Notes: generated from the sequence alone by a model not told the origin. DNA of 64,000 nucleotides from Pollutimonas nitritireducens (GCF_002849615.1 NZ_PDNV01000004.1:186001-250000); one strand, 5' to 3'. Shown: positions 1 through 9,090, counted from the stretch's first letter. Translations and numbers: made by a program.

Positions 1-652
1 TCTGGCTTCCATCACCGTATACCGTCATCCTCTCGCCGGTCAGAACCTGGACGATAAAATTCGATACGACCCTGCCATCGCCCTGCGCCATACTGGGCCC
101 AAAGGTGTTGAAAATACGCGCTATCTTGGTATGGACATCGTTTTGCCTGCCATAATCCAAAAAAAGCGTCTCCGCGCAGCGCTTGCCTTCGTCGTAACAC
201 GATCGCGGTCCCACAACATTTACATTGCCCCGATACTCCTCTGGCTGCGGATGCACATGGGGATCGCCATACACTTCGCTGGTCGACGCCTGAAGAATCC
301 GTGCACCGCTTTGCCGGGCAAACTCCAGCAAGTTGAATGCGCCATCCACACAGGTACGCAGCGTATGCACAGGGTCGGCCTGGTAATGTCGAGGCGATGC
401 CGGACAGGCCAGGTTATAGATCTGTGTCGGCCGGATATCACAGCGCAAAGGCTCAATAACATCGTGACGCAACATCAGGAAATTGGGGTGATCAGCCATG
501 GAAGCGATATTGTGAAGCCTGCCTGTCAGGAAATTATCCACGCAGGTGACATGATGGCCCTCGTGTAGCAGGCGTCGGCACAGATGCGAGCCAAGAAAAC
601 CCGCGCCTCCGGCCACCAGCACACATTCACGTGGGGAATTTAGGCTACTCAT
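1..652 (-). CDS. NAD-dependent epimerase/dehydratase, UDP-glucuronate decarboxylase (UXS)-like; C-terminus outside window
   Basis: 217 N-terminal residues are visible; the gene runs off the left edge. It is an extended SDR with a Rossmann GGAGFLG motif at about residues 15-21, DNFLTG near 40, YNLACPASP near 79-87, TSEVYGD near 124-130 and the catalytic Y153-xxx-K157 pair. The ACPASP and NTFGP segments are characteristic of UDP-glucuronate decarboxylases, which make UDP-xylose (or the 4-keto pentose) for cell-surface glycans. The ATG overlaps the stop of the upstream GT9 gene by 8 nt (ATGAGTAG), so it is probably translationally coupled as the last visible gene of the glycan operon. dTDP-glucose dehydratase or another epimerase is a less likely reading, because the missing C-terminal half would decide substrate. 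Confidence 0.8.
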   Translation of the reverse strand, partial: MSSLNSPRECVLVAGGAGFLGSHLCRRLLHEGHHVTCVDNFLTGRLHNIASMADHPNFLMLRHDVIEPLRCDIRPTQIYNLACPASPRHYQADPVHTLRTCVDGAFNLLEFARQSGARILQASTSEVYGDPHVHPQPEEYRGNVNVVGPRSCYDEGKRCAETLFLDYGRQNDVHTKIARIFNTFGPSMAQGDGRVVSNFIVQVLTGERMTVYGDGSQ

Positions 653-1709
653 ATGTTGTTCCAAGTTGCGCTTGCGCCTGCTCCATCACCTGATCCGCGC
701 TGACACCGAGCGCACAAGGGTGACCAATCGGGCATTCGAAGTACGAGCATGGCCGACATGGCATCGGGACGTGAAGCACTCGATGCAAGCGCGTATCCAG
801 AGGAGCCCACCGCGCCACATCGCTACCGGAAGCAATGACGATGCTGGGAAGACGAACGGCCGCGGCCAAGTGAGAGACGCCGGTGTCATTGCAAATGATC
901 ATGCGACCCCGCTGTAACAGGGCGACCAGCCCGCCCAATGATGTTTTCCCCGAAAAATTTGCTGCCGGAACGCAAGCGCGCTGAATAAGATCCGCGGTCA
1001 ACTCATCTTCGTCGGGACCACCGGTCACGGCAAGCTGCCAGCCCTGCTTCGCCAAACCCTGCATGACACCGGCAAAACTTTCCAGAGGCCATCGACGAGA
1101 AGCCATGCGCGCTCCAGGATGAATGAAAATCGTACGATCGAGGTCGACACCTGCCTGGATGGCCGCCGCATCGGCCTCGCTGCGATCGTCATCGTTCAAT
1201 GGGAACTCGAGAGCATCTTCCGACGCCGGCAGTCCGAGGTACGACAGAAGTGCCAGATACCGGTGAATTTCAGGCAGATCGTCCGGCCACGTCATCAAGC
1301 GCCCCGGTTCTTGCTGGCCATCATCGGGGACAAAGCCCGCCCAGCGACGCGGGTTCATGCACTGGACGATCTGGTTAGACCGCGCGCCAGACCCATGCAT
1401 CTGCAGAATAAGGTCAAATTTCCTGTCGCGTAGCCGGTCAAGGAATTTCGGCATCCTCTCCATGCGCGCCGGCTGTTCCGGGAAAGAGGGATCTCCGGGA
1501 AACAGTACCAGCTCATCGATATAGGATTGGAACCGCTCCACGATGGGTATGGCGCTCTCCAGGCCTATCAGCGTAATCATCGTGTCAGGCAAAGCTCGCC
1601 GCAACGCCCGGAATGCCGGGATCGAGCAAAGCAGGTCGCCCAGGTTCAAGGCACGGAATACGGCCATGCTGCGTGGCGCTGGGTGCCAAATACCCGTCCC
1701 TTTTGTCAT
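645..1709 (-). CDS. Glycosyltransferase family 9 (heptosyltransferase-like)
   Basis: 354-residue GT-B enzyme of the GT9/WaaF type, the usual length for the family. The N-terminal domain has the [18 protein letters not shown] segment near residues 18-35. The C-terminal nucleotide-sugar domain has [12 protein letters not shown] near 197-208, a TGG turn near 234 and the [13 protein letters not shown] motif near 273-285. A Cys-rich tail ([16 protein letters not shown]) resembles the C-terminal segments of many non-LPS-core GT9 proteins. It presumably transfers an ADP-heptose-derived or similar sugar on the cytoplasmic face. It starts 4 nt inside the preceding GT2 gene (ATGA overlap). It is the second of two GT9 genes in this operon; acceptor and donor cannot be read from sequence. 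Confidence 0.85.
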   Translation of the reverse strand: MTKGTGIWHPAPRSMAVFRALNLGDLLCSIPAFRALRRALPDTMITLIGLESAIPIVERFQSYIDELVLFPGDPSFPEQPARMERMPKFLDRLRDRKFDLILQMHGSGARSNQIVQCMNPRRWAGFVPDDGQQEPGRLMTWPDDLPEIHRYLALLSYLGLPASEDALEFPLNDDDRSEADAAAIQAGVDLDRTIFIHPGARMASRRWPLESFAGVMQGLAKQGWQLAVTGGPDEDELTADLIQRACVPAANFSGKTSLGGLVALLQRGRMIICNDTGVSHLAAAVRLPSIVIASGSDVARWAPLDTRLHRVLHVPMPCRPCSYFECPIGHPCALGVSADQVMEQAQAQLGTTYE

Positions 1710-2731
1710 GGCAAACCTCTACCGAACCGGGCGGCGCCCACCAGGCGCCAGAATATCGAAAGAGGCGGGATGAACAGGGACGTAAACAGAACTTCGGCGA
1801 TATTCGGCAAGGTGCAGGCGCTGAGGCGTAGCCGCCAGATGAAAAAATACGCGGTCAGCAATCCCCAGATTCCGGCGGCGGATCCGGCCAACTCGAATTG
1901 CCCCATCAGTAGCGCAAGCAACATGGTCAGCAAACTGGCGCAAATGGCGAGATAAAGCCAGGGCGGGCCACTGCGTATCCGCTGCCGATACAGCCGTGGA
2001 AATTTTTTATAAAGCAAGACATCAAACATCACTTTCTTTTGCATGCCCAGGCTGGCCCCGAATCGCATGGGTCTCAATGGGTGTACGACAGTCGCGCCCA
2101 ATGCCGGCGCAATCACTAGGCCCCGTTCCAGCAAAGCGAAATGCAGGTCGGAGTCTTCACGCCACGCCAGCGTAAAACGCTCGTCGAAGCCGCCCACCGA
2201 TTCAAGCGCGTCGCGTCTGACGAAACAATTGGCAGTAACGAATTCGGCGTGGGTCAGTCGTGCCGCATCGCGCTCCAGGTCACCCGGTTTCTCCGGCAAG
2301 GGCATAAGGACTGTACCGACGGCGGCGTCCACGCCGGAATCCATTGTTTCCAGGCCTGTCTTGAGCCAATCCGGTTCCGGTATGGTGTCGTCATCGGTAA
2401 ACGCAATGATGGGCGCTCGCGCGGCACGCCAGCCGACATTCCGGGCACCCGCCGGACCTTGCGTACCAATGACCGGAAGATAGCGCACCGGAGGACGGCC
2501 ATCTGCACGCTGGGCGATATCGTGTACCAATGCCTCGGTCTGGACACTCGGACCGTCATCACACACCAGGAGCTCCCAAACGTCGCCAGGCAGACTCTGC
2601 TTTACAAGTGCTTCCAGACAGCGTTCCAGCAAGTCGGGTCGCTGGTACGTCGGAACCACTACCGATATGGCCGGCAGCCCGGTGGCCGGCAGCCCGGTGG
2701 CCGGCAACCCGGTGGACGGCAGCCCCGTCAT
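1706..2731 (-). CDS. Glycosyltransferase family 2, membrane-attached
   Basis: 341 residues. A GT-A fold begins at ISVVVPTYQRPDLLERCLEAL (about residue 22). It has CDDG near 59, FTDDDTIPEPDW near 112-123 (the DxD-type metal site) and a WREDSDLHF segment near 190 typical of the family. Two or three hydrophobic segments after about residue 255 suggest membrane anchoring. The first 21 residues are a five-residue repeat (TGLPS/TGLPA, four copies) encoded by a 15-bp tandem repeat and lie outside the catalytic fold. It overlaps both neighbours by 4 nt. It probably elongates the same surface glycan as the flanking GT9 enzymes; sugar specificity is unknown. Confidence 0.88.
   Translation of the reverse strand: MTGLPSTGLPATGLPATGLPAISVVVPTYQRPDLLERCLEALVKQSLPGDVWELLVCDDGPSVQTEALVHDIAQRADGRPPVRYLPVIGTQGPAGARNVGWRAARAPIIAFTDDDTIPEPDWLKTGLETMDSGVDAAVGTVLMPLPEKPGDLERDAARLTHAEFVTANCFVRRDALESVGGFDERFTLAWREDSDLHFALLERGLVIAPALGATVVHPLRPMRFGASLGMQKKVMFDVLLYKKFPRLYRQRIRSGPPWLYLAICASLLTMLLALLMGQFELAGSAAGIWGLLTAYFFIWRLRLSACTLPNIAEVLFTSLFIPPLSIFWRLVGAARFGRGLP
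2671..2730. repeat. 15-bp tandem repeat, about 4 copies, in the 5' end of the GT2 gene
   Basis: The unit CCGGCAGCCCGGTGG occurs at 2671-2685 and 2686-2700. A one-mismatch copy follows at 2701-2715 and a diverged copy at 2716-2730. The unit is five codons on the minus strand (TGLPA), so copy-number change would lengthen or shorten the N-terminus without a frameshift. Confidence 0.9.
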
Positions 2732-4467
2732 CGCGCCTTCTCCACCAGATAACTTCCTATCACGAGCGCGTCAAGCGGCGAAGTCCAGAAACACTCGAGC
2801 GCATCCCGGGGACTGCACACCACGGGTTCGCCCCGCGTATTGAACGATGTATTCACCAGCACTGGCACTCCGGTTCTTTCCCCGAATGCGCGCAGAAGGT
2901 CATACAAGAGTCCATGTTGCATGCTGTTCACAGTCTGCACACGTGCCGTTCCATCGATATGGCACACTGCCGGAATGAGATTGGTCTTTTCCTTCAGAAC
3001 GTTGTATACGAACAGCATGAATGGCGCGACTATGGTGCTTTTCCGGCCGGCATCGAACCATTCCTGCGCCTGCTCTTCGATGACCAGGGGCGCCACGGGC
3101 CGGAAGTCTTCCCTATCTTTGAGTTCGTTCAACCTGGCCTGCATGGCCGGATCGCGTGGCGAAGCGAGGATGGAACGGGCACCCAGTGCACGCGGCCCGA
3201 ACTCCATTCGTCCCTGGAACCAGCCAATTATCTTCTCCTGTGCCAGTAGATCGGCCGTTTCTTCGGCTACGTTCTTCAATCGACGGTAGGCAAGCTGTGA
3301 GCGGCGCAGGAAAGCCTCGATTTCGGAATCCGAATACGCTGGCCCAAGATATGCATGGTCCATAATCCAGCCACGGCTGCCTTCTCCCCGTTTCTCGAAA
3401 TCCACCCAAAGCGCCGCACCCAGCGCCGTACCGGCGTCGCCCGCTGCCGGCTGTACCCACACATTCTGGAATGGACCGTCGTTGGCCAACCGGGCATTTG
3501 CCACGCAATTGAGCGCGACGCCGCCCGCCATGCAGAGGTTCGGGGAGCCGGTCTTCTCGTACAGCCATTCTGCCATCCGCAATATCGTTTCCTCCAGCAC
3601 CTGCTGCAGAGAATGGGCGATGTCCATATGTTTCTGCTGAAATTCCTGCCCTTTCGTGCGAGGTGGACCGAAGCGTTTTTCAAGCTGGGGCGCAGACGTG
3701 GAATAGCCGCCATCGCCGTCGGCCTTGATAACTTCCCGGAAGTCCTTTGTAAAGGCTGGCTTGCCGTATGAGGCCAGGGCCATCACTTTGTACTCATCAG
3801 ACGAATGGAGAAATCCCAAGTATCGTGTCACCTCTTCGTATAACAATCCCAACGAATGAGGCAAATCGATCTGCCTGAGCCGTCTGTAATTACCGCCTTC
3901 AAAGTGGCCGTAACTTGTCGACGTCCGCTCACCACGTCCGTCCATGGTTAGAACGGCTGTCTCTTCGTAGGGGCTGGCCAAAAAAGCGCTGGCCTCATGG
4001 GCAAGGTGATGCTCCAGGAATTGCCAGCGTTCCATAATGCGGGCCAGGCCGGCGCTGGCAAACCGGGCTTGCAAATGATGTGGCGCGCCGTCCGCCAACT
4101 GGCGCGGCGCGTTGACGATGTAGGACAGAAACAAGGGATCCCACGGTGACCCAGCGCCTTGCGCATGTCCCGCCGACGAAGGCTCCAGCGGAAGGACGAT
4201 CCTGTTGCCCGGTGCGAGACTATCCTGCAATAGCCGCGGCGCAAACGAATAAGCGATATGGTCGACGTCGCGCAGGTCGATGCCGGCTACGGACAGGCAG
4301 TAGTCAATGGCGTTATAGGGTAGCTGCCAAGTGGAAAAAGGGACTGGCCGCTTCCCGTGCTTGATGCGAGTGAAGCGCTCCTCCTCCGCGGCGGCCAACA
4401 CCTTACCATCACAAACCAGCGCCGCCGCACAATCGTGAAATGCAGCATTGATGCCTAATGTGCGCAT
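2728..4467 (-). CDS. Carbamoyltransferase, NodU/CmcH family
   Basis: 579 residues, full length for the family. The N-terminal Kae1/ASKHA-like domain starts LGINAAFHDCAAAL and contains EEERFTRIKH. The histidine cluster LEHHLAHEASAF near 152-163 and TMDGRGERTS just after it match the metal-binding region of TobZ/NodU. The C-terminal YrdC-like domain has GRMEFGPRALGARSILA near 418-434, then FRPVAP and NTSFN (near 540). These enzymes make carbamoyl-adenylate from carbamoyl phosphate and ATP and transfer the carbamoyl group to a sugar hydroxyl or similar acceptor. Position between GT9 and GT2 genes, overlapping both, implies that a sugar of the operon's glycan is carbamoylated. Regulation is shared with the operon. 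Confidence 0.92.
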   Translation of the reverse strand: MRTLGINAAFHDCAAALVCDGKVLAAAEEERFTRIKHGKRPVPFSTWQLPYNAIDYCLSVAGIDLRDVDHIAYSFAPRLLQDSLAPGNRIVLPLEPSSAGHAQGAGSPWDPLFLSYIVNAPRQLADGAPHHLQARFASAGLARIMERWQFLEHHLAHEASAFLASPYEETAVLTMDGRGERTSTSYGHFEGGNYRRLRQIDLPHSLGLLYEEVTRYLGFLHSSDEYKVMALASYGKPAFTKDFREVIKADGDGGYSTSAPQLEKRFGPPRTKGQEFQQKHMDIAHSLQQVLEETILRMAEWLYEKTGSPNLCMAGGVALNCVANARLANDGPFQNVWVQPAAGDAGTALGAALWVDFEKRGEGSRGWIMDHAYLGPAYSDSEIEAFLRRSQLAYRRLKNVAEETADLLAQEKIIGWFQGRMEFGPRALGARSILASPRDPAMQARLNELKDREDFRPVAPLVIEEQAQEWFDAGRKSTIVAPFMLFVYNVLKEKTNLIPAVCHIDGTARVQTVNSMQHGLLYDLLRAFGERTGVPVLVNTSFNTRGEPVVCSPRDALECFWTSPLDALVIGSYLVEKAR

Positions 4468-5585
4468 ATACCCTCCGATGTGGTGGCTCCGCCATTCATG
4501 GTTCGCAGGGCCTCGCGGCCACCCAGCAATTCGTATGCAGCCTGCACGATTTCTTCTGGGGCGATTCCGGTCAGGCAGGCGTTATGGCCATAGGGACATA
4601 CACTGCGATAACAATATTTGCATGGAACGTCGCAAGACAGGACACGGTGCTCGACCTGCCATGGCGTGTGCTGGGGATTCGTCAAGGCATAGAGATCGAC
4701 GACGGGGGTCTGTACTGCGGCGGCAATATGCACAGGACCTGTGTTATTCGAGATGAGAAGCGAAGCATCCTGTATCAGGCAGCCGAACTGCCCGAGGTCC
4801 AGACGGCCGGCGAGATTGACCAACTGGTTCATGCCCTGGGTGCCAGCGATTATCCGGTCGACAAGTTCGCGTTCATGTGCGCTTCCCGTCAGCAGGACTG
4901 GCCGTCCACCCGCGTCAAGCAGCGACAGCATGCTCGAGAAACCGTTTGCACCATAACGACGGGATTCCGCCGTGGCGCCGCAGTGCACCACAATCCAATC
5001 GCCAGCGTTCGGCACGTTGCTGGCACGCAGTACCTGCAGCATGGAACGCCGGTCAGCTTGGCGCGTCAAAAATGCCAAACGCGTGTTGGTGCTATGTGCC
5101 CCAACCGACGCCACTAGGTCGAGTTGCCGCTGGACTTCATGCCTGGCCCCCTGCTGAGGTTCCGTTTCGCGGACCCAATGACTTAGCAAGCGATATGGGT
5201 TTTCGCGGGAATGCGCCAGAATCAAGGGAATCCCTGCCAAATGACACATCATTGCACCCGGCAAGGCACTTTGGCTGTAGACCGTAAAGATGACGGCGGC
5301 ATCGAATCGTCTGCGGGCGAGTTCTTTTATGGCGGCAATGTCGTCTTCATTTCCCTGGGAGCCGTTCTTCACCCATGCAGCGTCGTACACGATCGTATCG
5401 TCCACATCCGGCAGGAAATCGGCCACGAGCGCGCCGGAGCGGGACGTCATCAAACTTAACCTTGCATTCGGCCGTAATGTTTTCATGGCGCGGATGGCGG
5501 GAGTGCTCATCAACACATCACCCATATTGTCCAGGCGTACGCACAGAATGCGCCTGGCATCGTTCCAGTCAGGCAGGGTTGCCAT
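4455..5585 (-). CDS. Glycosyltransferase family 9 (heptosyltransferase-like), second copy
   Basis: 376 residues when started at the ATG at 5585 (MATLPDWNDARRIL). The longer open frame to 5726 has no homology-like sequence and would overlap the GmhB gene by far more. Family features are ILCVRLDNMGDVLMSTPAIRAM at the N-terminus, a VVHCGATAESRRYG strand/loop in the second domain, LLTGSAHERELV, and NNTGPVHIAAAV near 295-306. A Cys-rich stretch (CDVPCKYCYRSVCPYGHNAC) follows near the C-terminus, as in the other GT9 of this operon. It overlaps the upstream GmhB gene by 17 nt and the downstream carbamoyltransferase gene by 13 nt. It likely adds a heptose-type sugar; substrate is inferred from family and from the neighbouring heptose phosphatase. 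Confidence 0.87.
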   Translation of the reverse strand: MATLPDWNDARRILCVRLDNMGDVLMSTPAIRAMKTLRPNARLSLMTSRSGALVADFLPDVDDTIVYDAAWVKNGSQGNEDDIAAIKELARRRFDAAVIFTVYSQSALPGAMMCHLAGIPLILAHSRENPYRLLSHWVRETEPQQGARHEVQRQLDLVASVGAHSTNTRLAFLTRQADRRSMLQVLRASNVPNAGDWIVVHCGATAESRRYGANGFSSMLSLLDAGGRPVLLTGSAHERELVDRIIAGTQGMNQLVNLAGRLDLGQFGCLIQDASLLISNNTGPVHIAAAVQTPVVDLYALTNPQHTPWQVEHRVLSCDVPCKYCYRSVCPYGHNACLTGIAPEEIVQAAYELLGGREALRTMNGGATTSEGICAH

Positions 5586-6189
5586 GCTTTGCACCTCGTA
5601 TGGTTCGGTCCGGCGCGAATACCGACTGCACGGCGTACCAATGGAATATCCAGTCGCTGGCCTCGTCAAGATCGGGCGCCATGTGATCGGGTTGCCGTCG
5701 ATCATTAATTTCCCACTTTGTCTCATTGCCGTTGTCGATCAACACGGTCTTGCAGCCTGCCGCCCGACCCGCTTCAACGTCGTCAAGGATGTCGCCGATG
5801 AACCAGGAACTGTGGAGATTGATTGCGTGTTCTGTCGCGGCACGGAACAACAGGCCGGGGGCGGGCTTGCGGCAATCACAGATCCTCGCGTGCACGGCTA
5901 CCGTTCCCAGGAGATGGTGAGGGCAATAATAGAACCCGCTCAACATCGCACCGGCCTGCGCGAACATGTCGCCCAACTGCGCCACCATGGGCGCCAGATC
6001 GTCCGTCGTGAAGCAGCCCAGAGCAATCCCGGGCTGGTTGGTGATGACGAAAATGGGAAGGCCTAATTTTCCCAACCTGCCCAGCCCCGACCTTGCGCCC
6101 GGTGCAAAGGTCATTTTGCCCGGATCGACGTTGTAGGGAACGTCTTCGAGCAGAGTCCCATCCTTGTCCAGGAATATTGCGGCTGTCAT
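5569..6189 (-). CDS. gmhB: D-glycero-D-manno-heptose-1,7-bisphosphate 7-phosphatase-like HAD-IIIA phosphatase
   Basis: 206 residues. HAD motif I is FLDKDGTLL at 6-14 with the Asp nucleophile and acid/base pair DxD. Motif II lies in ITNQPG near 49-54, motif III lysine in RKPAPG, and motif IV in FIGDILDDVEAG near 150. The zinc-loop cysteines and histidine (YYCPHH ... ICDCRKP) that distinguish GmhB from plain histidinol phosphatase are present. GmhB removes the 7-phosphate in the pathway to ADP- or GDP-heptose. Placement between an SDR and a GT9 gene suggests a dedicated heptose supply for this glycan rather than only LPS core. It overlaps the SDR by 4 nt. HisB-N-type activity is the main alternative. 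Confidence 0.86.
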   Translation of the reverse strand: MTAAIFLDKDGTLLEDVPYNVDPGKMTFAPGARSGLGRLGKLGLPIFVITNQPGIALGCFTTDDLAPMVAQLGDMFAQAGAMLSGFYYCPHHLLGTVAVHARICDCRKPAPGLLFRAATEHAINLHSSWFIGDILDDVEAGRAAGCKTVLIDNGNETKWEINDRRQPDHMAPDLDEASDWIFHWYAVQSVFAPDRTIRGAKHGNPA

Positions 6190-6920
6190 GGCCAGGATGT
6201 CTCCTTCATGGGAAGAACCATGACCTCGGGGATCACGGTTTCAGGCGGCTGCGTCAACACGAATTTCACAGCCCTTGCCACATTCAACGGATCCTGCAGC
6301 GTCCCCTGGTCTATATCGGGAAACCGGTCCAGAAGGAACGGCGTGCGCATTCCCCCCGCAATAATTGCCGACACCTTGATGCCCGACGAACGCAACTCGG
6401 CATGCAGGGCGTGCGATAGCCCCATGAGGCCCCATTTACTTGCGTGATATACGCTAGCGTTCGGCCACGCACGACGCGCGGCCGTGGATGCAATATTGAC
6501 GATGTGGCCACCAGGCGCCAAATGGGCCAGCCCGTACTTTGCCAAAAGGAACGGGCCCGTCAAGTTTGTGCGCATGACTCTTTCCCAGTCGGAAGTGGTG
6601 AGCTCCCGTATGCTCAACGTCACATCAATGCCGGCATTATTTACAATCGCGTCCAGGCGGCCGAACAATGTGACGCTGCCGTCGAGCACCCGGCGCACCT
6701 GTTCTTCATCGCCCACGTCGAGTTGGAAAGCGCAGGCGTGGCCTGTAGACGCATTGATGCGTTCGGCAACAGCTTTGGCGGAGGACTCGTTGATGTCGGT
6801 TACGATAATATGAGCACCCTCGGCCGCTAGCGATTCACATATCGCCGCGCCAAGGCCGCGCCCTGCTCCCGTGACCAAGACGGAACGTCCGGCCACTGTC
6901 TGGTAATCATAGGCATCCAT
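6186..6920 (-). CDS. Short-chain dehydrogenase/reductase (classical SDR)
   Basis: 244 residues. The cofactor motif TGAGRGLG lies near 17-24, VTDIN near 40 (Asp after beta-2, suggesting NAD preference), NNAGI near 92-96, catalytic Ser in IASTAA near 144 and YHASK (Y157-xxx-K161). Length and motifs fit a complete classical SDR. In this operon it is a candidate for oxidising or reducing a sugar intermediate, which is inference from position only. A 51-nt gap separates it from the upstream GT4 gene, and its end overlaps the GmhB start by 4 nt. Confidence 0.85.
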   Translation of the reverse strand: MDAYDYQTVAGRSVLVTGAGRGLGAAICESLAAEGAHIIVTDINESSAKAVAERINASTGHACAFQLDVGDEEQVRRVLDGSVTLFGRLDAIVNNAGIDVTLSIRELTTSDWERVMRTNLTGPFLLAKYGLAHLAPGGHIVNIASTAARRAWPNASVYHASKWGLMGLSHALHAELRSSGIKVSAIIAGGMRTPFLLDRFPDIDQGTLQDPLNVARAVKFVLTQPPETVIPEVMVLPMKETSWP

Positions 6921-6971
6921 CGTATTCCCTCATTTTGACTGTCATGTTTGCGTAATCGATGGTGTACGGGG

Positions 6972-8258
6972 TCAGGCGATGAGACGATCACCCGCCTCCC
7001 AATGCCGCGCGGACCGCTGCGCAAACGCCCCCCCGCAAAGGCTTTCGAACACGTCTGCCAACTGTGTACCCACGCAGCGCCAGCTGAACAGCCGCTCTGC
7101 ACGCTGCGCACCGGCCCTGCCCATCCGGTAAGACAGACTGCTGTCTTGCGCCAGGCGAGCCAAGCGCTCCGCAAGCGCGCCAGGATCCTTCGGCGGAACC
7201 AGGAAGCCGGTGACGCCGTCCACGACGGTGTAGCGAATACCGCCAGTATCAGACCCGACCACCGGCCTGGCGCACGCCATCGCTTCCACCGGAGTAATGC
7301 CGAATGGTTCGTACCAGGGCGTGGTCGCGAACACATCACTGGCACAATAATAAGCACGCAACTGGTTACGACCACGACGACCGGTAAACTCGACAAAGTC
7401 CAGCACGCCCTCCTCCCGCGCTACGGCCTTCAAACGGGCGAGCTCCGGCGTCGCCTCTTCCAGTGGAGCGGTGGTGTTGCCTCCTACGATGCATAGCCGG
7501 GCGTCCACACCATACTCTTTGCGCAAGCGACTCATCCCGCGGATCACATTGTCGACGCCTTTTCGGGGCACCATGCGTCCGAGCTGCAGAATGTAAAAGG
7601 CTTTCTTGTCCCATCCCAATGAAGATCGGACTGTAGCCATTTCCATGGGCCACATTTCCTGTGGATCATATCCGCAAGGAATCATGCTGATGCGATCCGG
7701 ATCGGCCCCGTAAAGCTCGACGAGATCATGCCTGTCTTGCGGACACTCGGCGATGATGCGGTCGGCAGAGCGCACCACTTCGTCTTCGATCGCGAAGCGC
7801 GTATCGGGAAACTTATCGGCGTCGGCCTGGTGCTGGCGACGGACGCGGCCAAGGGCATGGAAGGTCACTGCCAAAGGCAGCCCGTATCGTCGGGCTACCG
7901 GCAGCGCAGCCATGGCTGACATGAAAAAGTTGGCATGTATAAGGTCATAGGAATGGCTGCTCCTGCCAAAATAGCGCGTCATGAATTCACCGAACTGCCC
8001 CATGTATGGAAGCATCTCCTCCTTGGGCAGGTAGCGCGCGGGGCCGGCCGGGACGTTGATAATTCGCAGGCCCTTCCCCCATTCCATCTCGTGGGGTAAT
8101 CGGGAACTATCCCTTCTGGTGAAGACATCAACGGCATACCCCTGTGCCGCAAGCTGTCGCGCGACTTGAGCCACATATACATTCTGGCCGCCACTGTCCA
8201 CGCTTCCAGCCTGCGCAATTGGCGATGCATGCTCACTGACAATGGCAACTCTTCGCAT
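6972..8258 (-). CDS. Glycosyltransferase family 4
   Basis: 428 residues from the ATG at 8258, chosen because GGAGAG precedes it and the fold begins RRVAIVSEHASP directly after; the frame upstream to 8396 is not protein-like. The N-terminal GT-B domain has the glycine-rich SVDSGGQNVYVAQVARQL loop seen in sucrose-phosphate-synthase and MshA-like GT4 enzymes. The C-terminal domain has LGRMVPRKGVDNVI, an E-x7-E segment in EPFGITPVEAMACARPVVG, and GGIRYTV. It is a retaining transferase, probably cytoplasmic, likely acting early in assembly of the glycan encoded downstream. It sits second in the transcription unit, 61 nt after the BON gene. Confidence 0.87.
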   Translation of the reverse strand: MRRVAIVSEHASPIAQAGSVDSGGQNVYVAQVARQLAAQGYAVDVFTRRDSSRLPHEMEWGKGLRIINVPAGPARYLPKEEMLPYMGQFGEFMTRYFGRSSHSYDLIHANFFMSAMAALPVARRYGLPLAVTFHALGRVRRQHQADADKFPDTRFAIEDEVVRSADRIIAECPQDRHDLVELYGADPDRISMIPCGYDPQEMWPMEMATVRSSLGWDKKAFYILQLGRMVPRKGVDNVIRGMSRLRKEYGVDARLCIVGGNTTAPLEEATPELARLKAVAREEGVLDFVEFTGRRGRNQLRAYYCASDVFATTPWYEPFGITPVEAMACARPVVGSDTGGIRYTVVDGVTGFLVPPKDPGALAERLARLAQDSSLSYRMGRAGAQRAERLFSWRCVGTQLADVFESLCGGAFAQRSARHWEAGDRLIA

Positions 8259-8319
8259 GATGCTCTCCTCTCCACCAATGGATGCCGGCACATTTGTGCG
8301 CCCGCTTGCGGACGCCTGC

Positions 8320-8799
8320 CTAGACGCGCTGCACGGTGATGCGGTTATCGATATCGGAGATGCCAGTGCAATCATCGACGCAGTCCTCGATGGCATGCTT
8401 GACGCGCCGGCTCTTTACCGTGCCTTCCAATGTCACTTTCGCCTGCGCCACACTGACCGACACCTCCGAAACGTCGAGACCGCTATGGCTCAACTTTTCA
8501 CACACGTCTTCGTAAATACGTTCATCCGAACGCACATATCCTTTAGGAAGAATGCGCTCGCGTGCGCCTTGGGCGTGTTCCAACTGCTGACGCTGGAAAC
8601 CCGGATCTTCGTTTGCAAATCCCCCATAACTGCTTTGCCCCGGATCAGCGCTACGACTGCTCAATGACTCGCCTTGCTCGGTGGCGTGCACGCCTGGATA
8701 CCGGCGCGGGCCAAGATGGCCCTCGCGCATACGTTCCTTGTCTCGCCCATCCTGCTTGCACTTGCGTTTTCCATGGTGTCGTTGATCTTCGTTGTTCAT
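8320..8799 (-). CDS. BON-domain protein
   Basis: 159 residues from the ATG at 8799, chosen for the GAGGAG-type ribosome binding site 7-8 nt upstream. The first half is charged and disordered (many Arg, Gly, Gln, Glu). The last 65 or so residues form one BON (OsmY-type) domain: YEDVCEKLSHSGLDVSEVSV, then VTLEGTVKSRRVKHAIEDC and ISDIDNRITV. BON domains are thought to bind phospholipid or sit at envelopes. No signal peptide or lipobox is visible, so location is unclear. It is the first gene after the putative sigma-54 promoter at 8863-8878 and heads the glycan operon. Many BON proteins are osmotic- or stress-induced. Confidence 0.75.
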   Translation of the reverse strand: MNNEDQRHHGKRKCKQDGRDKERMREGHLGPRRYPGVHATEQGESLSSRSADPGQSSYGGFANEDPGFQRQQLEHAQGARERILPKGYVRSDERIYEDVCEKLSHSGLDVSEVSVSVAQAKVTLEGTVKSRRVKHAIEDCVDDCTGISDIDNRITVQRV

Positions 8800-8862
8800 C
8801 ACACGCTCCTCATACCATTCGTAATTCGATTGTTGGCACAAACGTCTGCGGCCACCCGTGGC

Positions 8863-8878
8863 AGCAAATCATGTGCCG
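8863..8878 (-). promoter_or_regulatory. Putative sigma-54 (-24/-12) promoter facing the BON/glycan operon
   Basis: On the minus strand the sequence reads CGGCACATGATTTGCT. GG lies at 8877-8876 and GC at 8865-8864, separated by exactly 10 nt, as in the TGGCAC-N5-TTGCW consensus; only the first T is replaced by C. Predicted transcription start is near 8852, about 53 nt before the BON ATG. Confidence 0.6.
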
Positions 8879-9090
8879 AAAGAGCGAGCATTAGCGCGCG
8901 GTGCGTCATGAAGCGTCGGGAAGTTCTTACACGCATCGGTAAATTGGACCGCCATGCGGGAAGTGAAAGGCGCACAAGAACAGGCTATCCATGGCTCACA
9001 ATTCACTTACATCGACTGATATCGCACGTCGCGCAAGAGAAGTACGGCATATATGAAGTTGATACCCGCTGAAGCGCTTAGTTACACGAC

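Noticed and set aside
4455-5726. Longer GT9 protein starting at 5726
   Set aside because: The first 47 residues lie within the GmhB gene and lack family sequence; the ATG at 5585 fits better.
8834-8849. TGGCAC followed by TCTGC on the plus strand upstream of rpoN, looking like another sigma-54 promoter
   Set aside because: The GG-to-GC distance is 11 nt rather than 10, and the TTGC box is replaced by CTGC.
8674-9072. 132-residue open frame on the plus strand across the rpoN upstream region
   Set aside because: It overlaps the start of the BON gene and the sigma-54 elements and has no recognisable domain.
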